A stretch of DNA of 64,000 nucleotides from assembly GCF_013620795.1 (NCBI RefSeq), contig NZ_LGLW01000007.1:62001-126000 (forward strand), in the 5' to 3' direction. Positions 38,869 through 47,884 of this stretch are shown one piece after another (position 1 is the first letter of the stretch; each line of letters opens with the position of its first letter). Source of the stretch: Pseudomonas sp. Q2-TVG4-2 (GTDB lineage: Bacteria; Pseudomonadota; Gammaproteobacteria; Pseudomonadales; Pseudomonadaceae). The notes beneath the pieces are model-generated. The model was given only the letters and a program-made list of their open reading frames with translations, was not told the DNA's origin and searched no databases. The position numbers and the translations under genes were made by a program.

Positions 38869-40067
38869 TACGCGACCTCCGGATGCCAGGAGCCGAAGGG
38901 GTCGGGCATTCGCAGCCAGCGCTCGGCACCGAGGTTCCACTCAATGTCGCTGAGTAAGCATTCATCGAGTTCAGCGCGTAGCCGACCGAAGTCGATGGTC
39001 TGTCCAATAAAAACCAGCTCTTGCCGGCAGTCGCCGCACGCGTCATCCCATTTGTCGCGTATGGCTGCACGCGCCTCATCGTCTTCCGGCCATTGGTCCT
39101 CAGGTGTGAAGCGCCACCAGCGTCCGGCATAGCTGTAGCGCATCAAGCCGCCGGCCTGCGACCAGCTGCCGGCTTCCTGTGGGCGGCTAGCCAGCCAGAA
39201 ATACCCTTTCGAGCGTAGCAGGCGGCCGTTGGTCCACTCACGATTGAGCAAATCGTGAAAACGCTGCGGGTGAAAAGGCCGACGTGCCAGATAAGCCATC
39301 GAAGCGATACCGTATTCGGCACTCTCGGGCACGTGTTCGCCGCGCATCTCCTTCAGCCAGCCAGGTGCCTGGGCGGCGTGCTCGAAATCGAAGCGGCCTG
39401 TATCGAGAATCAGGCCCAGCGGCACGTTGCCCATGCTCATCGGCAGAACGTCGGCGTGGGGGTTCAAGCGGCTCAGGATGGCGGCGAGCTCTTCGCGCTC
39501 GGCCCTGGAGATCAGATCGATCTTGCTGATCAGGATGACATCGGCGAACTCGACCTGCTCGATCAGCAGATCGGTGATCGAGCGCTCGTCCTCTTCAAGC
39601 GCTTCGCCGCGGCTCGCCAGGTTCTCGGCCTCGTGAAAGTCGCGCAGGAAATTAACCCCGTCGACTACCGTGACCATGGTATCCAGCCGCGCCAAGTCGG
39701 ACAGACTCTGCCCCTGTTCGTCGCGAAAGGTGAAGGTTTCGGCCACGGGTAACGGCTCGGATATCCCGGTGGATTCGATCAGCAGATAATCGAAGCGACC
39801 TTCGCGGGCCAGCTTGCCGACTTCATCGAGCAGGTCCTCGCGCAAGGTGCAGCAGATGCAGCCGTTGCTCATCTCCACCAACTTTTCTTCGGCGCGGTTC
39901 AGATGAACGCCCCGTTGGACCTCGCCGGCATCGATGTTGATTTCGCTCATGTCGTTGACGATGACCGCGACGCGACGGCCCTCTCGGTTCTTCAGGATGT
40001 GATTAAGCAAGGTGCTCTTGCCGGCGCCAAGAAAGCCGGACAGCACGGTGACGGGAAGGCGTTTCAT
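38868..40067 (-). CDS. zigA: COG0523 GTPase ZigA (zinc metallochaperone)
   Basis: 399-aa G3E-family GTPase. Walker A is [15 protein letters not shown], switch II with the metal-binding CxCC is SNGCICCTL, and the guanine specificity motif is SKIDL. The C-terminal CobW domain ([12 protein letters not shown]) is present. The family delivers zinc to client enzymes when zinc is scarce. It lies 9 bp after dksA2 with its stop overlapping the DUF1826 start. The Zur box upstream of dksA2 predicts induction by zinc deprivation. Confidence 0.93.
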   Translation of the reverse strand: MKRLPVTVLSGFLGAGKSTLLNHILKNREGRRVAVIVNDMSEINIDAGEVQRGVHLNRAEEKLVEMSNGCICCTLREDLLDEVGKLAREGRFDYLLIESTGISEPLPVAETFTFRDEQGQSLSDLARLDTMVTVVDGVNFLRDFHEAENLASRGEALEEDERSITDLLIEQVEFADVILISKIDLISRAEREELAAILSRLNPHADVLPMSMGNVPLGLILDTGRFDFEHAAQAPGWLKEMRGEHVPESAEYGIASMAYLARRPFHPQRFHDLLNREWTNGRLLRSKGYFWLASRPQEAGSWSQAGGLMRYSYAGRWWRFTPEDQWPEDDEARAAIRDKWDDACGDCRQELVFIGQTIDFGRLRAELDECLLSDIEWNLGAERWLRMPDPFGSWHPEVA

Positions 40068-40076
40068 GAGGGCCTC

Positions 40077-40481
40077 TCAGGCGGTTCGTTGATGTTTCTC
40101 GCGCTGTTCCTGGCGCTCTTTCGCCTCAATGCACAGTGTTGTGGTGGGGCGCAGCAGTAGCCGTTGCAGGCCGATGGGCTCGCCGGTCTCGGCGCACCAG
40201 CCGTATTCGCCGCGGGCGAGGCTGTCGAGCGAATCGTCAATTTTGTCGAGCAGCTTCTTTTCCCGTTCGAGCAGTCGCAGCTGCCAGTGGCGCTGTTCTT
40301 CGGCGGTGCCGATGTCGGACGGGTCGCTGCTGGGTTCCTGCTCACGCAGTGCCTGAAATTCCTCGGCGATCCGCGCCTGTAATTCCGCGCGTTGGCGCAG
40401 CAGCAGGTTTCGAAAAAAAGCCTGCTGCGCCTCGTTCATATAGTCATCGATTGGTTGGGCGAGGAGTTCGGCTTCGGTCAT
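40077..40481 (-). CDS. dksA2: DksA2, zinc-independent DksA paralogue
   Basis: 134-aa TraR/DksA-family transcription factor acting with ppGpp on RNA polymerase. The coiled-coil region is EAQQAFFRNLLLRQRAEL to EKKLLDKIDDSL, with the tip Asp pair. The C-terminal zinc finger is replaced: only one Cys per pair remains (WCAETGEPIG, TLCIEAKE), as in P. aeruginosa DksA2, which works without zinc. It heads an operon with zigA and DUF1826 behind a Zur box, the classic zinc-sparing arrangement. Confidence 0.92.
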   Translation of the reverse strand: MTEAELLAQPIDDYMNEAQQAFFRNLLLRQRAELQARIAEEFQALREQEPSSDPSDIGTAEEQRHWQLRLLEREKKLLDKIDDSLDSLARGEYGWCAETGEPIGLQRLLLRPTTTLCIEAKERQEQREKHQRTA

Positions 40482-40512
40482 GACGGTGCGTGCGGGTAAT
40501 GGGTGTGTTGTA

Positions 40513-40525
40513 GTTATAACATAAC
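40513..40525. promoter_or_regulatory. Zur box
   Basis: GTTATAACATAAC core, matching the Pseudomonas Zur consensus GTTATA-N2-ATAAC, 32 bp upstream of the dksA2 start. It predicts derepression of dksA2-zigA-DUF1826 at low zinc. Confidence 0.8.
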
Positions 40526-40613
40526 ATTAACTTGATTGTGCAGATCGCTGCTAGCTATGGGAACGCAAGCATCCACAGAAACCCGCTCCCAGCGAGTCGC
40601 GAGCGAGCGCTTT

Positions 40614-40669
40614 GTAGGGCGGGCTTGAGCCCACCGCATTCGGAGCGGAGAAGCTAAAGCCCACCCTAC
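40614..40669. repeat. REP/REPIN-like palindromic repeat
   Basis: GTAGGGCGGGCT at 40614-40625 with AGCCCACCCTAC at 40658-40669, facing inversely with about 32 bp between. Each arm contains GGGCTTNAGCCC-type palindromes, the usual Pseudomonas intergenic REP form. It lies in the 505-bp gene-poor stretch between dksA2 (start 40481) and lysE (40987), which otherwise holds only the Zur box; a 88-codon ORF at 40551-40817 is a shadow of the repeat. Confidence 0.6.
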
Positions 40670-40986
40670 GAGCCAGCGGGGTAGTGGCTTTGAGCCGATG
40701 GTTCAGAACTAGGCTCAGCGGGTTCACGGCCCGGGCCTCGCACGGTCTAAATATTAGAAGGACCAACAGCTGTGGCGCGTTGGAGTCTGGCGCACCAGCC
40801 AGAACGTCCATCTTCAAGCTGCTGACTTGTAGCTCGGTGGCGTTCTGGTAGCAGGTTTGACGACGCGCGCCCGGCAGCGGTTATGGCTGCTCGCCGTACT
40901 GCCTCTCGCAGCGCTACTGTTATGGGACGCCAGCGAAGCCTGTAGCCATTTAACTCCAGGCAACCGGGTACCACGAGAGACACGGC

Positions 40987-41607
40987 ATGAACTTAACGAC
41001 GCTATTGCTATTTCTACCGGCATGTTTTGCATTGAACATGGCGCCTGGGCCGAACAATCTGCTTTCAATGGCCAACGCGAAGCGCTACGGCGTCCGTGTT
41101 GCTTGCTATGCAGGTATCGGTCGGCTCGTTGCATTTGTCGGCATGCTTACCCTCGCGGCCACAGGGCTTGCGTCGATTCTTTACGCATCAGAGAAACTGT
41201 TTTTTGCGATCAAGTTAGTCGGCGGTCTTTATTTGCTCTGGCTGGCCATCCAGCTATGGAACGCTGACCCTTCGGATAGCAGTAGCGGCTCATCGACGCA
41301 CAAGAGTCTTTTTGGTCTTGCCAAGCAGGAGTTCTTGCTGGCAGTCGGCAACCCCAAGGCCATATTGATCTTCACAGCGTTCCTCCCACAGTTCGTCGAC
41401 CCTTCCGGCAACGTAGGCTTTCAGTTCTTTGTGCTTGGCGCTTGCTTTCTGATACTCGAGTGGGTGGCGATTGCTGGCTATGCCTATTTTGGCAGCGCGC
41501 TGCGTCACTGGTTTTCCCGTCCTTCAATGAGGCGGATCTTCAACAGGACCTGTGCGGCACTGCTTGCCAGCGCCGGCGTTGGGCTGCTGTTTGCGCGTAA
41601 GGGTTGA
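40987..41607 (+). CDS. LysE/RhtB-family amino-acid exporter
   Basis: 206-aa inner-membrane exporter with about six hydrophobic helices. The N-terminal FALNMAPGPNNLLSMANA and GVRVACYAGIGRL are the LysE-family signature. Members export lysine, homoserine, threonine or related compounds; the substrate cannot be told from sequence. No operon partner; upstream is the REP-containing gap and downstream a VOC gene on the same strand 184 bp away. Confidence 0.9.
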   Translation: MNLTTLLLFLPACFALNMAPGPNNLLSMANAKRYGVRVACYAGIGRLVAFVGMLTLAATGLASILYASEKLFFAIKLVGGLYLLWLAIQLWNADPSDSSSGSSTHKSLFGLAKQEFLLAVGNPKAILIFTAFLPQFVDPSGNVGFQFFVLGACFLILEWVAIAGYAYFGSALRHWFSRPSMRRIFNRTCAALLASAGVGLLFARKG

Positions 41608-41791
41608 TTGCGCCTTGGCAGGATTGTCTAGGGGCGGCGCCGGGTACCAAACAAGCAGCAGCGGTCCCGGTTTCATCATGTCTTCTAGCGACTCGTGACA
41701 CGCGATGGCCGGCTGCACCGAGCGCGTCGCAGCTTCCAACCATTGCGCTTGTTAGCTGGGATTCCCATGCTTCTATTCGTTAAGGAACGTC

Positions 41792-42175
41792 ATGTCATTT
41801 CAAGTAAAGGCAACCCAGCATGTTCTGGCGGTGAGGGATCTGGAAAAGACCGAGCAGTACTTTGTGGACATGCTCGGCTTTTCCGTTCGGTTTCGTGTGG
41901 AGGGTTGGTCGTTCATCAGCCTAGGCGACTTTCATGTGATGCTGGGGCGCTGTCCGGACGAGATGCCGGCGTCCGATACCCGTGAGCATTCCTACTTCGC
42001 TTATGTGAATTGCGAGGACATCGACGACCTTTACGCGGCGTACCAGCAGCGCGGAGCGGACATCTTTCAGCCGCTGTGTGACAAACCCCGGGGCATGCGC
42101 GAGTTTGGTGTGGCGACGCCAGATGGACATCGAATGATGTTCGGAGAAGACACCGAGCAAGCTGGCGGGCGGTGA
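41792..42175 (+). CDS. VOC-superfamily (glyoxalase/bleomycin-resistance-like) protein
   Basis: 127-aa protein with the paired beta-alpha-beta-beta-beta VOC modules (QHVLAVRDLEKTEQYFVDML, YAYVNCEDIDDLY...GADIF, DPDGH-like TPDGHRMMFGE). The C-terminal GVATPDGH and MMFGE supply metal-site positions. The role is unknown. It directly abuts a truncated GlxA-type fragment on the opposite strand, so this neighbourhood has been rearranged. Confidence 0.85.
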   Translation: MSFQVKATQHVLAVRDLEKTEQYFVDMLGFSVRFRVEGWSFISLGDFHVMLGRCPDEMPASDTREHSYFAYVNCEDIDDLYAAYQQRGADIFQPLCDKPRGMREFGVATPDGHRMMFGEDTEQAGGR

Positions 42176-42214
42176 CGGAAGGGCGAGTATGCCGAGTTGC
42201 TTTGCACAAACCCA

Positions 42215-42496
42215 CATTGCCCGCCGCACCTCTACGCCGTTGCCTCCTGGAACCAGCAGCGTGTCCAACGTTGCCGAATCCATGCTGGACCACTCGGCAT
42301 CAGCGACCAGCTTCAATCCTGCAGACGTAGCAAAGGGACCGGCTGTTTCGCCAATCAACCGGAGTTCGTAGTGGGGCGGCAGGCCCTGGCGTTGACGCTC
42401 GACATTGGCTGAGGCGAACACCTGCATTGGTCCGGTGACGTCGAGGCTCATGACATCGGGGTAAACAAGACAGGCAATGATGCGGGTGACGTCCAT
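42215..42496 (-). pseudogene. truncated GlxA-type regulator (DJ-1/PfpI domain start only)
   Basis: The first about 94 codons (MDVTRIIACLVYPDVMSLDV... TLLVPGGNGVEVRRAM) match the start of a GlxA/PfpI-type AraC regulator, including the DxSGP-like DVTGPMQVF and LLVPGGNG. After that the reading frame runs on as antisense of the VOC gene with no family resemblance, and no HTH is present. About 230 residues are therefore missing, presumably deleted when the VOC region was joined. An earlier gene-calling could report 191 aa here, which would be misleading. Confidence 0.75.
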
Positions 42497-42617
42497 GGTG
42501 CACCTCTACAGGGAAGTGCAGGCAGTCTGCGGCGGCTGCGCTCATGTCGCAATGACAAGGCTCCCACGAATCTTGCCATGGCAAGCAACCTTCAAGGGCC
42601 GGTCAATGAGGGTTCGG

Positions 42618-43469
42618 TCATCCCGCGTGCGGATCTGACTCCGTTGTCGCCGCGGGACGCGTTAATTTGCCTGCGGCTTTGGCTCGAAGCCGGTATTGCC
42701 CCGGTGTCATGCCGACCACTGTCTTGAAGTCGTGAATGAAGTGCGCCTGATCGCTGTATCCGCACGTCAACGCGGTATCCAGCAGGGGTTCGCCTTGTTG
42801 CAGCTGACGGCGGACCAGCGCCACACGTTGGATGCGGCTGAACTGCTTGGGTGTCAGCCCCACCTGGTAGCGGAAGAGGCGTTCCAATTGTCGCTGCCCA
42901 AGCGGTACCGCTTGCAGCAGGTCGGCCAGGCGTGCCCGGCCATGGCTGGCGGCGATCTGGGTCAGGAGCTGCTGTACGGGCGAGCGACGCGCTTGCGCCT
43001 CCCTGAGGCGTCCGAGCAATTCGCGTTCAACCAACGCTTGTTGCGCGTCCCGGCTCAGTTCGGCTAGCTGATCGACCAGAGCCGCCAGCCCCAGCCGGGG
43101 CCAGTCGGCGTCATGAAAGCCGGACAGCTCGTCCAGGCCCATGCCGAAGAAAGCGGCACCCATGCCCGGGCGAAAACGTACCCCCATCAGTTTCACCTGA
43201 CCGGCCAGCTGCAGGCGGGTGCTGGCAAGCTGCGGGCCGGCGATCAAGGCGCGCGGCCTACGCGCGGTGCCATCGAAGTTCAGCGGATCAGCAAAGTTGA
43301 AGATGACACCGCTACCACCGTCCGGATGCAGCATCTGCTCGTCATAGACACGCGTGGTATCGCCCTCCAACCACCAGAATCGCTGCACGTAAGCTGCCAG
43401 CGCCGGGCTAGGCAAGCGGGCGGCGAATCCCTGAAGGCAGGGCAGGCGTTCAAGCAAGGAAGCGGGCAT
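42618..43469 (-). CDS. AraC-family transcriptional regulator (DUF6597-like)
   Basis: 283-aa regulator. The N-terminal domain (LPSPALAAYVQRFWWLEGD, MLHPDGGSGVIFNFA, GVRFRPGMGAAFFG) is the DUF6597/AraC ligand-like type. The C-terminal HTH pair is LADLLQAVPLGQRQLERLFRYQVGLTPKQF and CGYSDQAHFIHDFKTVVGMTPGQYR. The start MPASLLERL at 43469 is chosen. Divergent from the AhpD-like gene, which it may control. Confidence 0.88.
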   Translation of the reverse strand: MPASLLERLPCLQGFAARLPSPALAAYVQRFWWLEGDTTRVYDEQMLHPDGGSGVIFNFADPLNFDGTARRPRALIAGPQLASTRLQLAGQVKLMGVRFRPGMGAAFFGMGLDELSGFHDADWPRLGLAALVDQLAELSRDAQQALVERELLGRLREAQARRSPVQQLLTQIAASHGRARLADLLQAVPLGQRQLERLFRYQVGLTPKQFSRIQRVALVRRQLQQGEPLLDTALTCGYSDQAHFIHDFKTVVGMTPGQYRLRAKAAGKLTRPAATTESDPHAG

Positions 43470-43561
43470 GGCGGCCCCAGCGTTCAAATGTCGAAAATCT
43501 ACAATAGCGCAGGTCGGCCGCTGCGTAATCTGGGCTCCATTCAAACCGAGGAGACACCACC

Positions 43562-44020
43562 ATGCGCATGAACTACCAAGCGGCCGCACCCGAGGCGGTC
43601 AAGGCAATGATCGGGCTGGAAACCTACCTGGCGCGTCAGAGCCGCAGCGAAGACGGCATCGACAAACCCCTGATGGATCTGGTGAATATCCGCGTCTCGC
43701 AGATCAACGGGTGCGCGTTCTGCATCGACATGCACACCAAGGACGCTCGCGCATTGGGCGATACCGAACAACGTCTCTACGCGCTGAGCGCCTGGCGAGA
43801 GACGCCGTTCTTCACTGGCCGCGAGCGCGCCGCACTGGCCTGGGCCGAAGCCAACACGCTACTGCCCCAAGGCGTATCGCAAGCGCTGTTCGACGAGGCG
43901 CGCCAGCATTTCTCCGAGGCCCAGCTCACCAACCTGACGCTGGCCATCGCGACCATCAATGCGTGGAATCGCTTCGGCGTATCCTTCGCGCCGGTGCCGG
44001 GCAGCTATCAGTCGGCTTGA
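43562..44020 (+). CDS. carboxymuconolactone decarboxylase / AhpD-like alkylhydroperoxidase protein
   Basis: 152-aa CMD-family protein. The active-site motif is NGCAFCIDMH near residue 50, with CxxC plus His for thiol peroxidase-type chemistry. Followed by the helices LYALSAWRET.FFTGRERAALAWAE. Divergent from an AraC-type regulator, as many CMD genes are. It likely reduces peroxides or guards against oxidative stress, but the substrate is unknown. Confidence 0.88.
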   Translation: MRMNYQAAAPEAVKAMIGLETYLARQSRSEDGIDKPLMDLVNIRVSQINGCAFCIDMHTKDARALGDTEQRLYALSAWRETPFFTGRERAALAWAEANTLLPQGVSQALFDEARQHFSEAQLTNLTLAIATINAWNRFGVSFAPVPGSYQSA

Positions 44021-44101
44021 TAGCAAACTGAAGTAGCCGCCCCGATGCTTCACGCCTGCAGGCGCGAGGGGATGCCGGCCTTGCTCGCGAATAGCTTTGA
44101 A

Positions 44102-44129
44102 AGCTTCGCCAGCAAGCTGGCTCCTACAG
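44102..44129. repeat. Pseudomonas REP element
   Basis: GCTTCGCCAGCAAGCTGGCT followed by CCTACAG is the classic Pseudomonas REP (GTAGGAGCCAGCTTGCTGGCGA in reverse). It lies between convergent genes, and a partial inverted partner (GCCGGCCTTGCTCGCGA, near 44074) suggests a doublet (REPIN). Confidence 0.75.
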
Positions 44130-44174
44130 GGAACGGTGTTGGTACTTGGTTACTGGATCGTTTCCGTCTTCGCC

Positions 44175-46403
44175 TTAGCGCTTGACCGTCCCGAGCCGCA
44201 TAAAGCGCGTTTCGCCGCTGGCATCTTCCACGCCGTCGTTGTCGGTGACGACGAGGAGGCGGCCATGTTTGTCGACCGCAGCGCCTTCGACCTTGTCCAG
44301 CACCCAACCGCCGGTGTTCTTCAGGTCAGGCAGCAGATCGCGTTCCAGGCGCTTGGTCACCAGCGGGAAGGCCTGGCCTTCAGCGGCGGGCTGCATACCG
44401 CTCAGGTCGATGCGATAGAGGCGCTTGACCGCGGCTGCCGGCCCCTGCTGATTGTCGCGCTCGATTACCAGAAACTGGCCGTTGCCGATCGATGTCAATT
44501 CAGAAAGCCCGACCCATGCGTCATCAGGTGCTGCGTCGAGCGGATAGTGGTAGAAGCTCCACTCGCCGCTTGCAGGGTTGAACACCCCGAGGCGTACCTT
44601 GCCGGCGGGGTCGTTCTTCCATTCCCGTTGGAACGCCACATAAACGCGCGTGCTGGCGCCTTCGCCCACCACCGAAACGCCCTCGAAGCCATTGCTGGTC
44701 TGTTGCGCCGCGACAGCCGCCGGTAGCGGATACTCGGCTAGCACGTCACCTTGCGCGCTGGCATGGATCAGCAGGTTCGGCTTGGCTTTGCCATTGCCTT
44801 CCGACGCGAGCCAGAAGTCACCATTGGCACCCTGGGCGATGCCTTCGAGGTCGTAATCGACGGTGCTGCCTGACTTGCGCAATTCAATCTGCCCATCGAT
44901 GACCGCCGGCGTCTTGCTCGCGTCGATGTTGAAGATGCGCGAGGCCTTGTAGTAACTGTCCGGCACCGCATAGAGGCGGTTGCTCTGCGCACGGTCTGCG
45001 ACCATACCGCTCAATGCGCCCCAGGGGATCAGCGCGCTGCCGGTGGAATGGATTTCCGGATACGACGCGGTTTTCGCGCCGTACTGATAGATCGAAATCG
45101 TCGAGCGGTAGCCGTCTTCGGCTGAATCTTCTTCGCTGCTGACGACCAGCAGGTTACGGGATGGAATGGGCAGAATCCCTTCCGGTCCCATGCCAGCCGG
45201 CAGCAATTGGTGCATGACCGGCGCCCACGGGCGGGCGACGTCGTAGACGGCTACCGCGTTGCCGCGCTCGCTGCCGACAAACAGGAAATCCTGCTTGCGG
45301 AAGCTGGCCGAGGCGATGCCCTCGGGCTCGATGCCTTTGTTTTCAGAGCGGTTTTCCGGGTAATGGCCTGCGCGGATAAACGCGTGCTCCATCGAGGCGC
45401 CGGCTTCATGCCAGACGCTGCCGTTGTAGTCGAACAAGGTGAAGCTGCGACTGCCGCCTTCTTCGCCGTTGGCGTCTTCGTAATCCCCTTCGTTGGCGGT
45501 CGCCAGCAGCGGACCGACCCAGGCGATCGAATCCGGCTCGCGGCGTTTGCCAGCAAGCACGCCGACCGGTTCGATAAGGTCGTTCTCTCCCACATCGACG
45601 CCTTCAAGGTCGACCTGGCCGGCGCTGAAATGGCGCAGCACGCGGCCACGACGCAGGTCGACCAGCACGATGTGGTTGTTTTCCTGCAGCGTGACGGCAG
45701 CGACGTCCTGGTCATTGATGCTGACGTATTCAGGTTCAGGATCGCCCGGCGCCACCTCGGCGAGGCCGGTCAGGTCGACGTCCCGCGCGGCCCAGCGCGA
45801 GGGCTGACCCTTGAGGTCGACGATGCGCAGAAAACCGGCCGGCAGCTGCGGAATCAGTCCGTCGTTCAGATCCTCGTCACGCTCGTTCTCGATCGCCACG
45901 GCGGCATAACGGCCCTTAGGGCTGATGGCGATCGAATCAGGCTGACCACCCATGGGAAGGGTAGCAACGCGCTTGGGCTGCGCGGGGTTGCGAATGTCGA
46001 ACACCGCCAGCACGCCATCGGGCTGGGCGAAGCTGAGCGAGGTGTTTACGGCGACGAGCGCATAGTGCTGGTGAACGGCCACTGACGTCGGCTCACCTTC
46101 GAGCTGGACGAATCCCGCCGGCTTTGGTGATTTCGGTTCACGAATGTCCACCAAACCAATTCGCTCGCCGGGGCTGTCGGTGTAGATCAACGTGCGGCCA
46201 TCGCGGCTCACGGCAGTGATTTCGGCAACGGTCTGCCGCGTAACGTCCTCGTCCGCGCCCAGGTTGCGGTACACCGGAAAGGTCGCGACCCGCTCGAAAT
46301 ACTCCGCAGCACGCGATGACGCGGCCTGCGAGGCCAACGGCAGCAGAGCCAAAGTAAGCGCGGTCGATAGCGCAGTGCGGGTCAGGCGGGTCGGTGATCT
46401 CAT
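44175..46403 (-). CDS. secreted esterase-like/phytase-type beta-propeller protein
   Basis: 742-aa protein with a Sec signal (about residues 1-27, cleavage after SQA). It is propeller-like, with WD/NHL-like repeats (for example DGRTLIYTDSP, PKGRYAAVAIENE, IHASAQGDVLAEY). The C-terminal part matches the esterase-like activity of phytase family (TVDYDLEGIAQGANGDFWLASEGNG, GFEGVSVVGEG, FLVIERDNQQG). Periplasmic or exported. The natural substrate, possibly phosphate esters, is not known. Convergent with the REP element region. Confidence 0.8.
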   Translation of the reverse strand: MRSPTRLTRTALSTALTLALLPLASQAASSRAAEYFERVATFPVYRNLGADEDVTRQTVAEITAVSRDGRTLIYTDSPGERIGLVDIREPKSPKPAGFVQLEGEPTSVAVHQHYALVAVNTSLSFAQPDGVLAVFDIRNPAQPKRVATLPMGGQPDSIAISPKGRYAAVAIENERDEDLNDGLIPQLPAGFLRIVDLKGQPSRWAARDVDLTGLAEVAPGDPEPEYVSINDQDVAAVTLQENNHIVLVDLRRGRVLRHFSAGQVDLEGVDVGENDLIEPVGVLAGKRREPDSIAWVGPLLATANEGDYEDANGEEGGSRSFTLFDYNGSVWHEAGASMEHAFIRAGHYPENRSENKGIEPEGIASASFRKQDFLFVGSERGNAVAVYDVARPWAPVMHQLLPAGMGPEGILPIPSRNLLVVSSEEDSAEDGYRSTISIYQYGAKTASYPEIHSTGSALIPWGALSGMVADRAQSNRLYAVPDSYYKASRIFNIDASKTPAVIDGQIELRKSGSTVDYDLEGIAQGANGDFWLASEGNGKAKPNLLIHASAQGDVLAEYPLPAAVAAQQTSNGFEGVSVVGEGASTRVYVAFQREWKNDPAGKVRLGVFNPASGEWSFYHYPLDAAPDDAWVGLSELTSIGNGQFLVIERDNQQGPAAAVKRLYRIDLSGMQPAAEGQAFPLVTKRLERDLLPDLKNTGGWVLDKVEGAAVDKHGRLLVVTDNDGVEDASGETRFMRLGTVKR

Positions 46404-46488
46404 GCGGGCCTCGGCGTTCGATGATTGGGGTTAGCCAAAACACGCTAGGCTGGGTTTCTTACAGGACGATGACGGGGGCTCGTTGCGC

Positions 46489-47278
46489 TCAGATGCAATG
46501 ATCTGTTTCGGAAATGGCCGACAAAGCGGAGATCGTGGTTCCGGCGAAGCGTATAAACGCCGTCGTCTTCTCTGCACGAGTAGCCAGATTATCCGGCAGG
46601 CCACTGAGGTAGGCGTGCCGAGCCTCATGCAGTACCGGCTGATGCTAGGGGGTAGGCGATCCAGCAGCCAGGCAGCCGCAGCATCCTTAGGCGCGATCCG
46701 GCCGGTCGAGGCGCTGTACCAGATCCGAGCCAATGCGAGCACGACATTTCGTTCATCACCCGCCCAATCCGCAGGGGCGTTCCACTGCCTGAGGGTATCG
46801 GCGAGCGCGGAGTAGAAGTCTTCCTTGGGTACAGGTTCGAAAAGCCTGTCCGCCGCCGGGCCAGCCAACGCAAGGCTTTGCTGTCTCGCCTTCGTCAATA
46901 GGATCGCAAGATCAATATCCAGAGCGGGCGGCTCGAAGACACCCGCCAGAAGGTCCTGTCGCAGCCACTCCCCGAACTGAAGGGCGCACAGGGCCGGGTA
47001 GCGCCAGGGCATCGCTTCACTGAGCGAAACAACGGTCATCTCCAGCGGCCGTTGCGCTTCGCTGTGAGCTCAAGCGAGAGTGCCCGCCGGATAGCCTCGT
47101 CGGGCGGAGCATTGACGGTAACCAGCAGATCAATGTCGCTATGCGGCTTCAGTCCACCATCATGCGCAGAGCCGAACAGGTGTATGGCCCGGAGCGTTGA
47201 TGCCAGGTGACGTTCTATGACAGCGCATGCCTGTGACACCTGTTCTTTAATCTTCACAGTGGACGTGACGTCGGTCAT
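46489..47278 (-). pseudogene. aadA-like aminoglycoside nucleotidyltransferase relic, two frameshifts
   Basis: Three segments align to AadA (aminoglycoside 3''-nucleotidyltransferase). The N-part (ATG at 47278) has the nucleotide-binding motif HLFGSA..GGLKPHSDIDLL. The middle part, from the other frame (46630-47039), has MPWRYP, FGEWLRQDLLAG, DERNVVLALARIWYS and IAPKD. The C-part, again shifted near 46640, reads QPVLHEARHAYL and ends at TGA 46489. The junction at about 47036 lacks some 7-8 codons of the family, so small deletions are the likely cause. Its start is 9 bp from an attC-like core (47282-47288), which suggests an old integron cassette. It is probably not functional. Confidence 0.82.
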
Positions 47279-47281
47279 GGT

Positions 47282-47315
47282 ACCCAACGTTGGAATTGGT
47301 GGGCTGAAGCCCACC
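47282..47315 (-). repeat. degenerate attC/REP-like half site
   Basis: ACCCAAC (47282-47288) is a valid attC core (minus strand GTTGGGT). It is followed by GGTGGGCTGAAGCCCACC, a palindrome aligned to the conserved attC stem (AAGGGGCGGGCTTTAGCCCG). The matching second core (GTTAGGC) is absent, so the cassette at 47404-47793 has no complete attC. Confidence 0.4.
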
Positions 47316-47403
47316 AAGAAACCTACACCCTCGGGTGCGATGAAATTGCGCTATGCATCAGCATAACGGCTCAGCCTCGGTGTCGGGCTTCGCCGCTTCT
47401 GCA

Positions 47404-47793
47404 TTAATCACGCGCTTGCGCGGGCCGCACCATAGCAGCACCAGCACCCACCGCAAGGCAGACGAGTGCCACCCAATCCGCCGACACCACCCGAGCAACC
47501 CCTGAGTTATAGCCGCCGATTGAATGAGCGAGGGCTAGAAAGGATGCAGCACTCACGAATCCCGCCATGAAGGCGACCCGTTGAAAGGACGGACGAAACG
47601 CCGCATAGATGAGAAAAAGCCCGAGCAAGCCGAACAAGATCGCACGGTGGCGCATGAGAATGCAGTTGGTAAGCTTGCTTAACTCAAAGCGAGCTTTGAA
47701 GAATTTGAATTTTCGGAAGCTCTCTCGATCCTTTGTCAGATTTCTCCAATCTACATTGCTGTTGTCTGGCCGACTTTTACTTTTATTGCGCAT
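47404..47793 (-). CDS. integron cassette protein, multi-pass membrane
   Basis: 129-aa cassette gene. It starts 16 bp from the cassette junction behind AAAGGA. N-terminal about 45 residues are basic and hydrophilic (MRNKSKSRPDN, FRKFKFFKAR); the rest has three hydrophobic helices (AILFGLLGLFLIYAA, FMAGFVSAASFLALA, VALVCLAVGAGAAMV). The C-terminal GGYN.GVARVVSADWVAL motif recalls cassette proteins of other integrons. Function unknown. Its own attC is degenerate. Confidence 0.7.
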   Translation of the reverse strand: MRNKSKSRPDNSNVDWRNLTKDRESFRKFKFFKARFELSKLTNCILMRHRAILFGLLGLFLIYAAFRPSFQRVAFMAGFVSAASFLALAHSIGGYNSGVARVVSADWVALVCLAVGAGAAMVRPAQARD

Positions 47794-47808
47794 GAGTTTT
47801 CCTTTAAG

Positions 47809-47884
47809 GCCTAACGTTTGGTTAAGGGGCGGGCTTTAGCCCGTCCCAGCGAACGGAGTGAGCGGCTTGAACCGCTTGTTAGGC
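47809..47884 (-). repeat. integron attC site A
   Basis: 76-bp site with cores GCCTAAC (47809-47815) and GTTAGGC (47878-47884), and internal stem AAGGGGCGGGCTTTAGCCCG. Belongs to the 47885-48125 cassette. Confidence 0.9.

Noticed and set aside
40551-40817. 88-codon minus-strand ORF
   Set aside because: It is mostly the translation of the REP-like palindrome and neighbouring spacer.
41921-42496. Single 191-aa protein called across the GlxA-type fragment
   Set aside because: Only the first about 94 residues match the family; the rest is antisense to the VOC gene.
46431-47317. Two separate short genes (93 and 202 aa)
   Set aside because: They are fragments of one aadA-like gene in different frames, with a third fragment in yet another frame.
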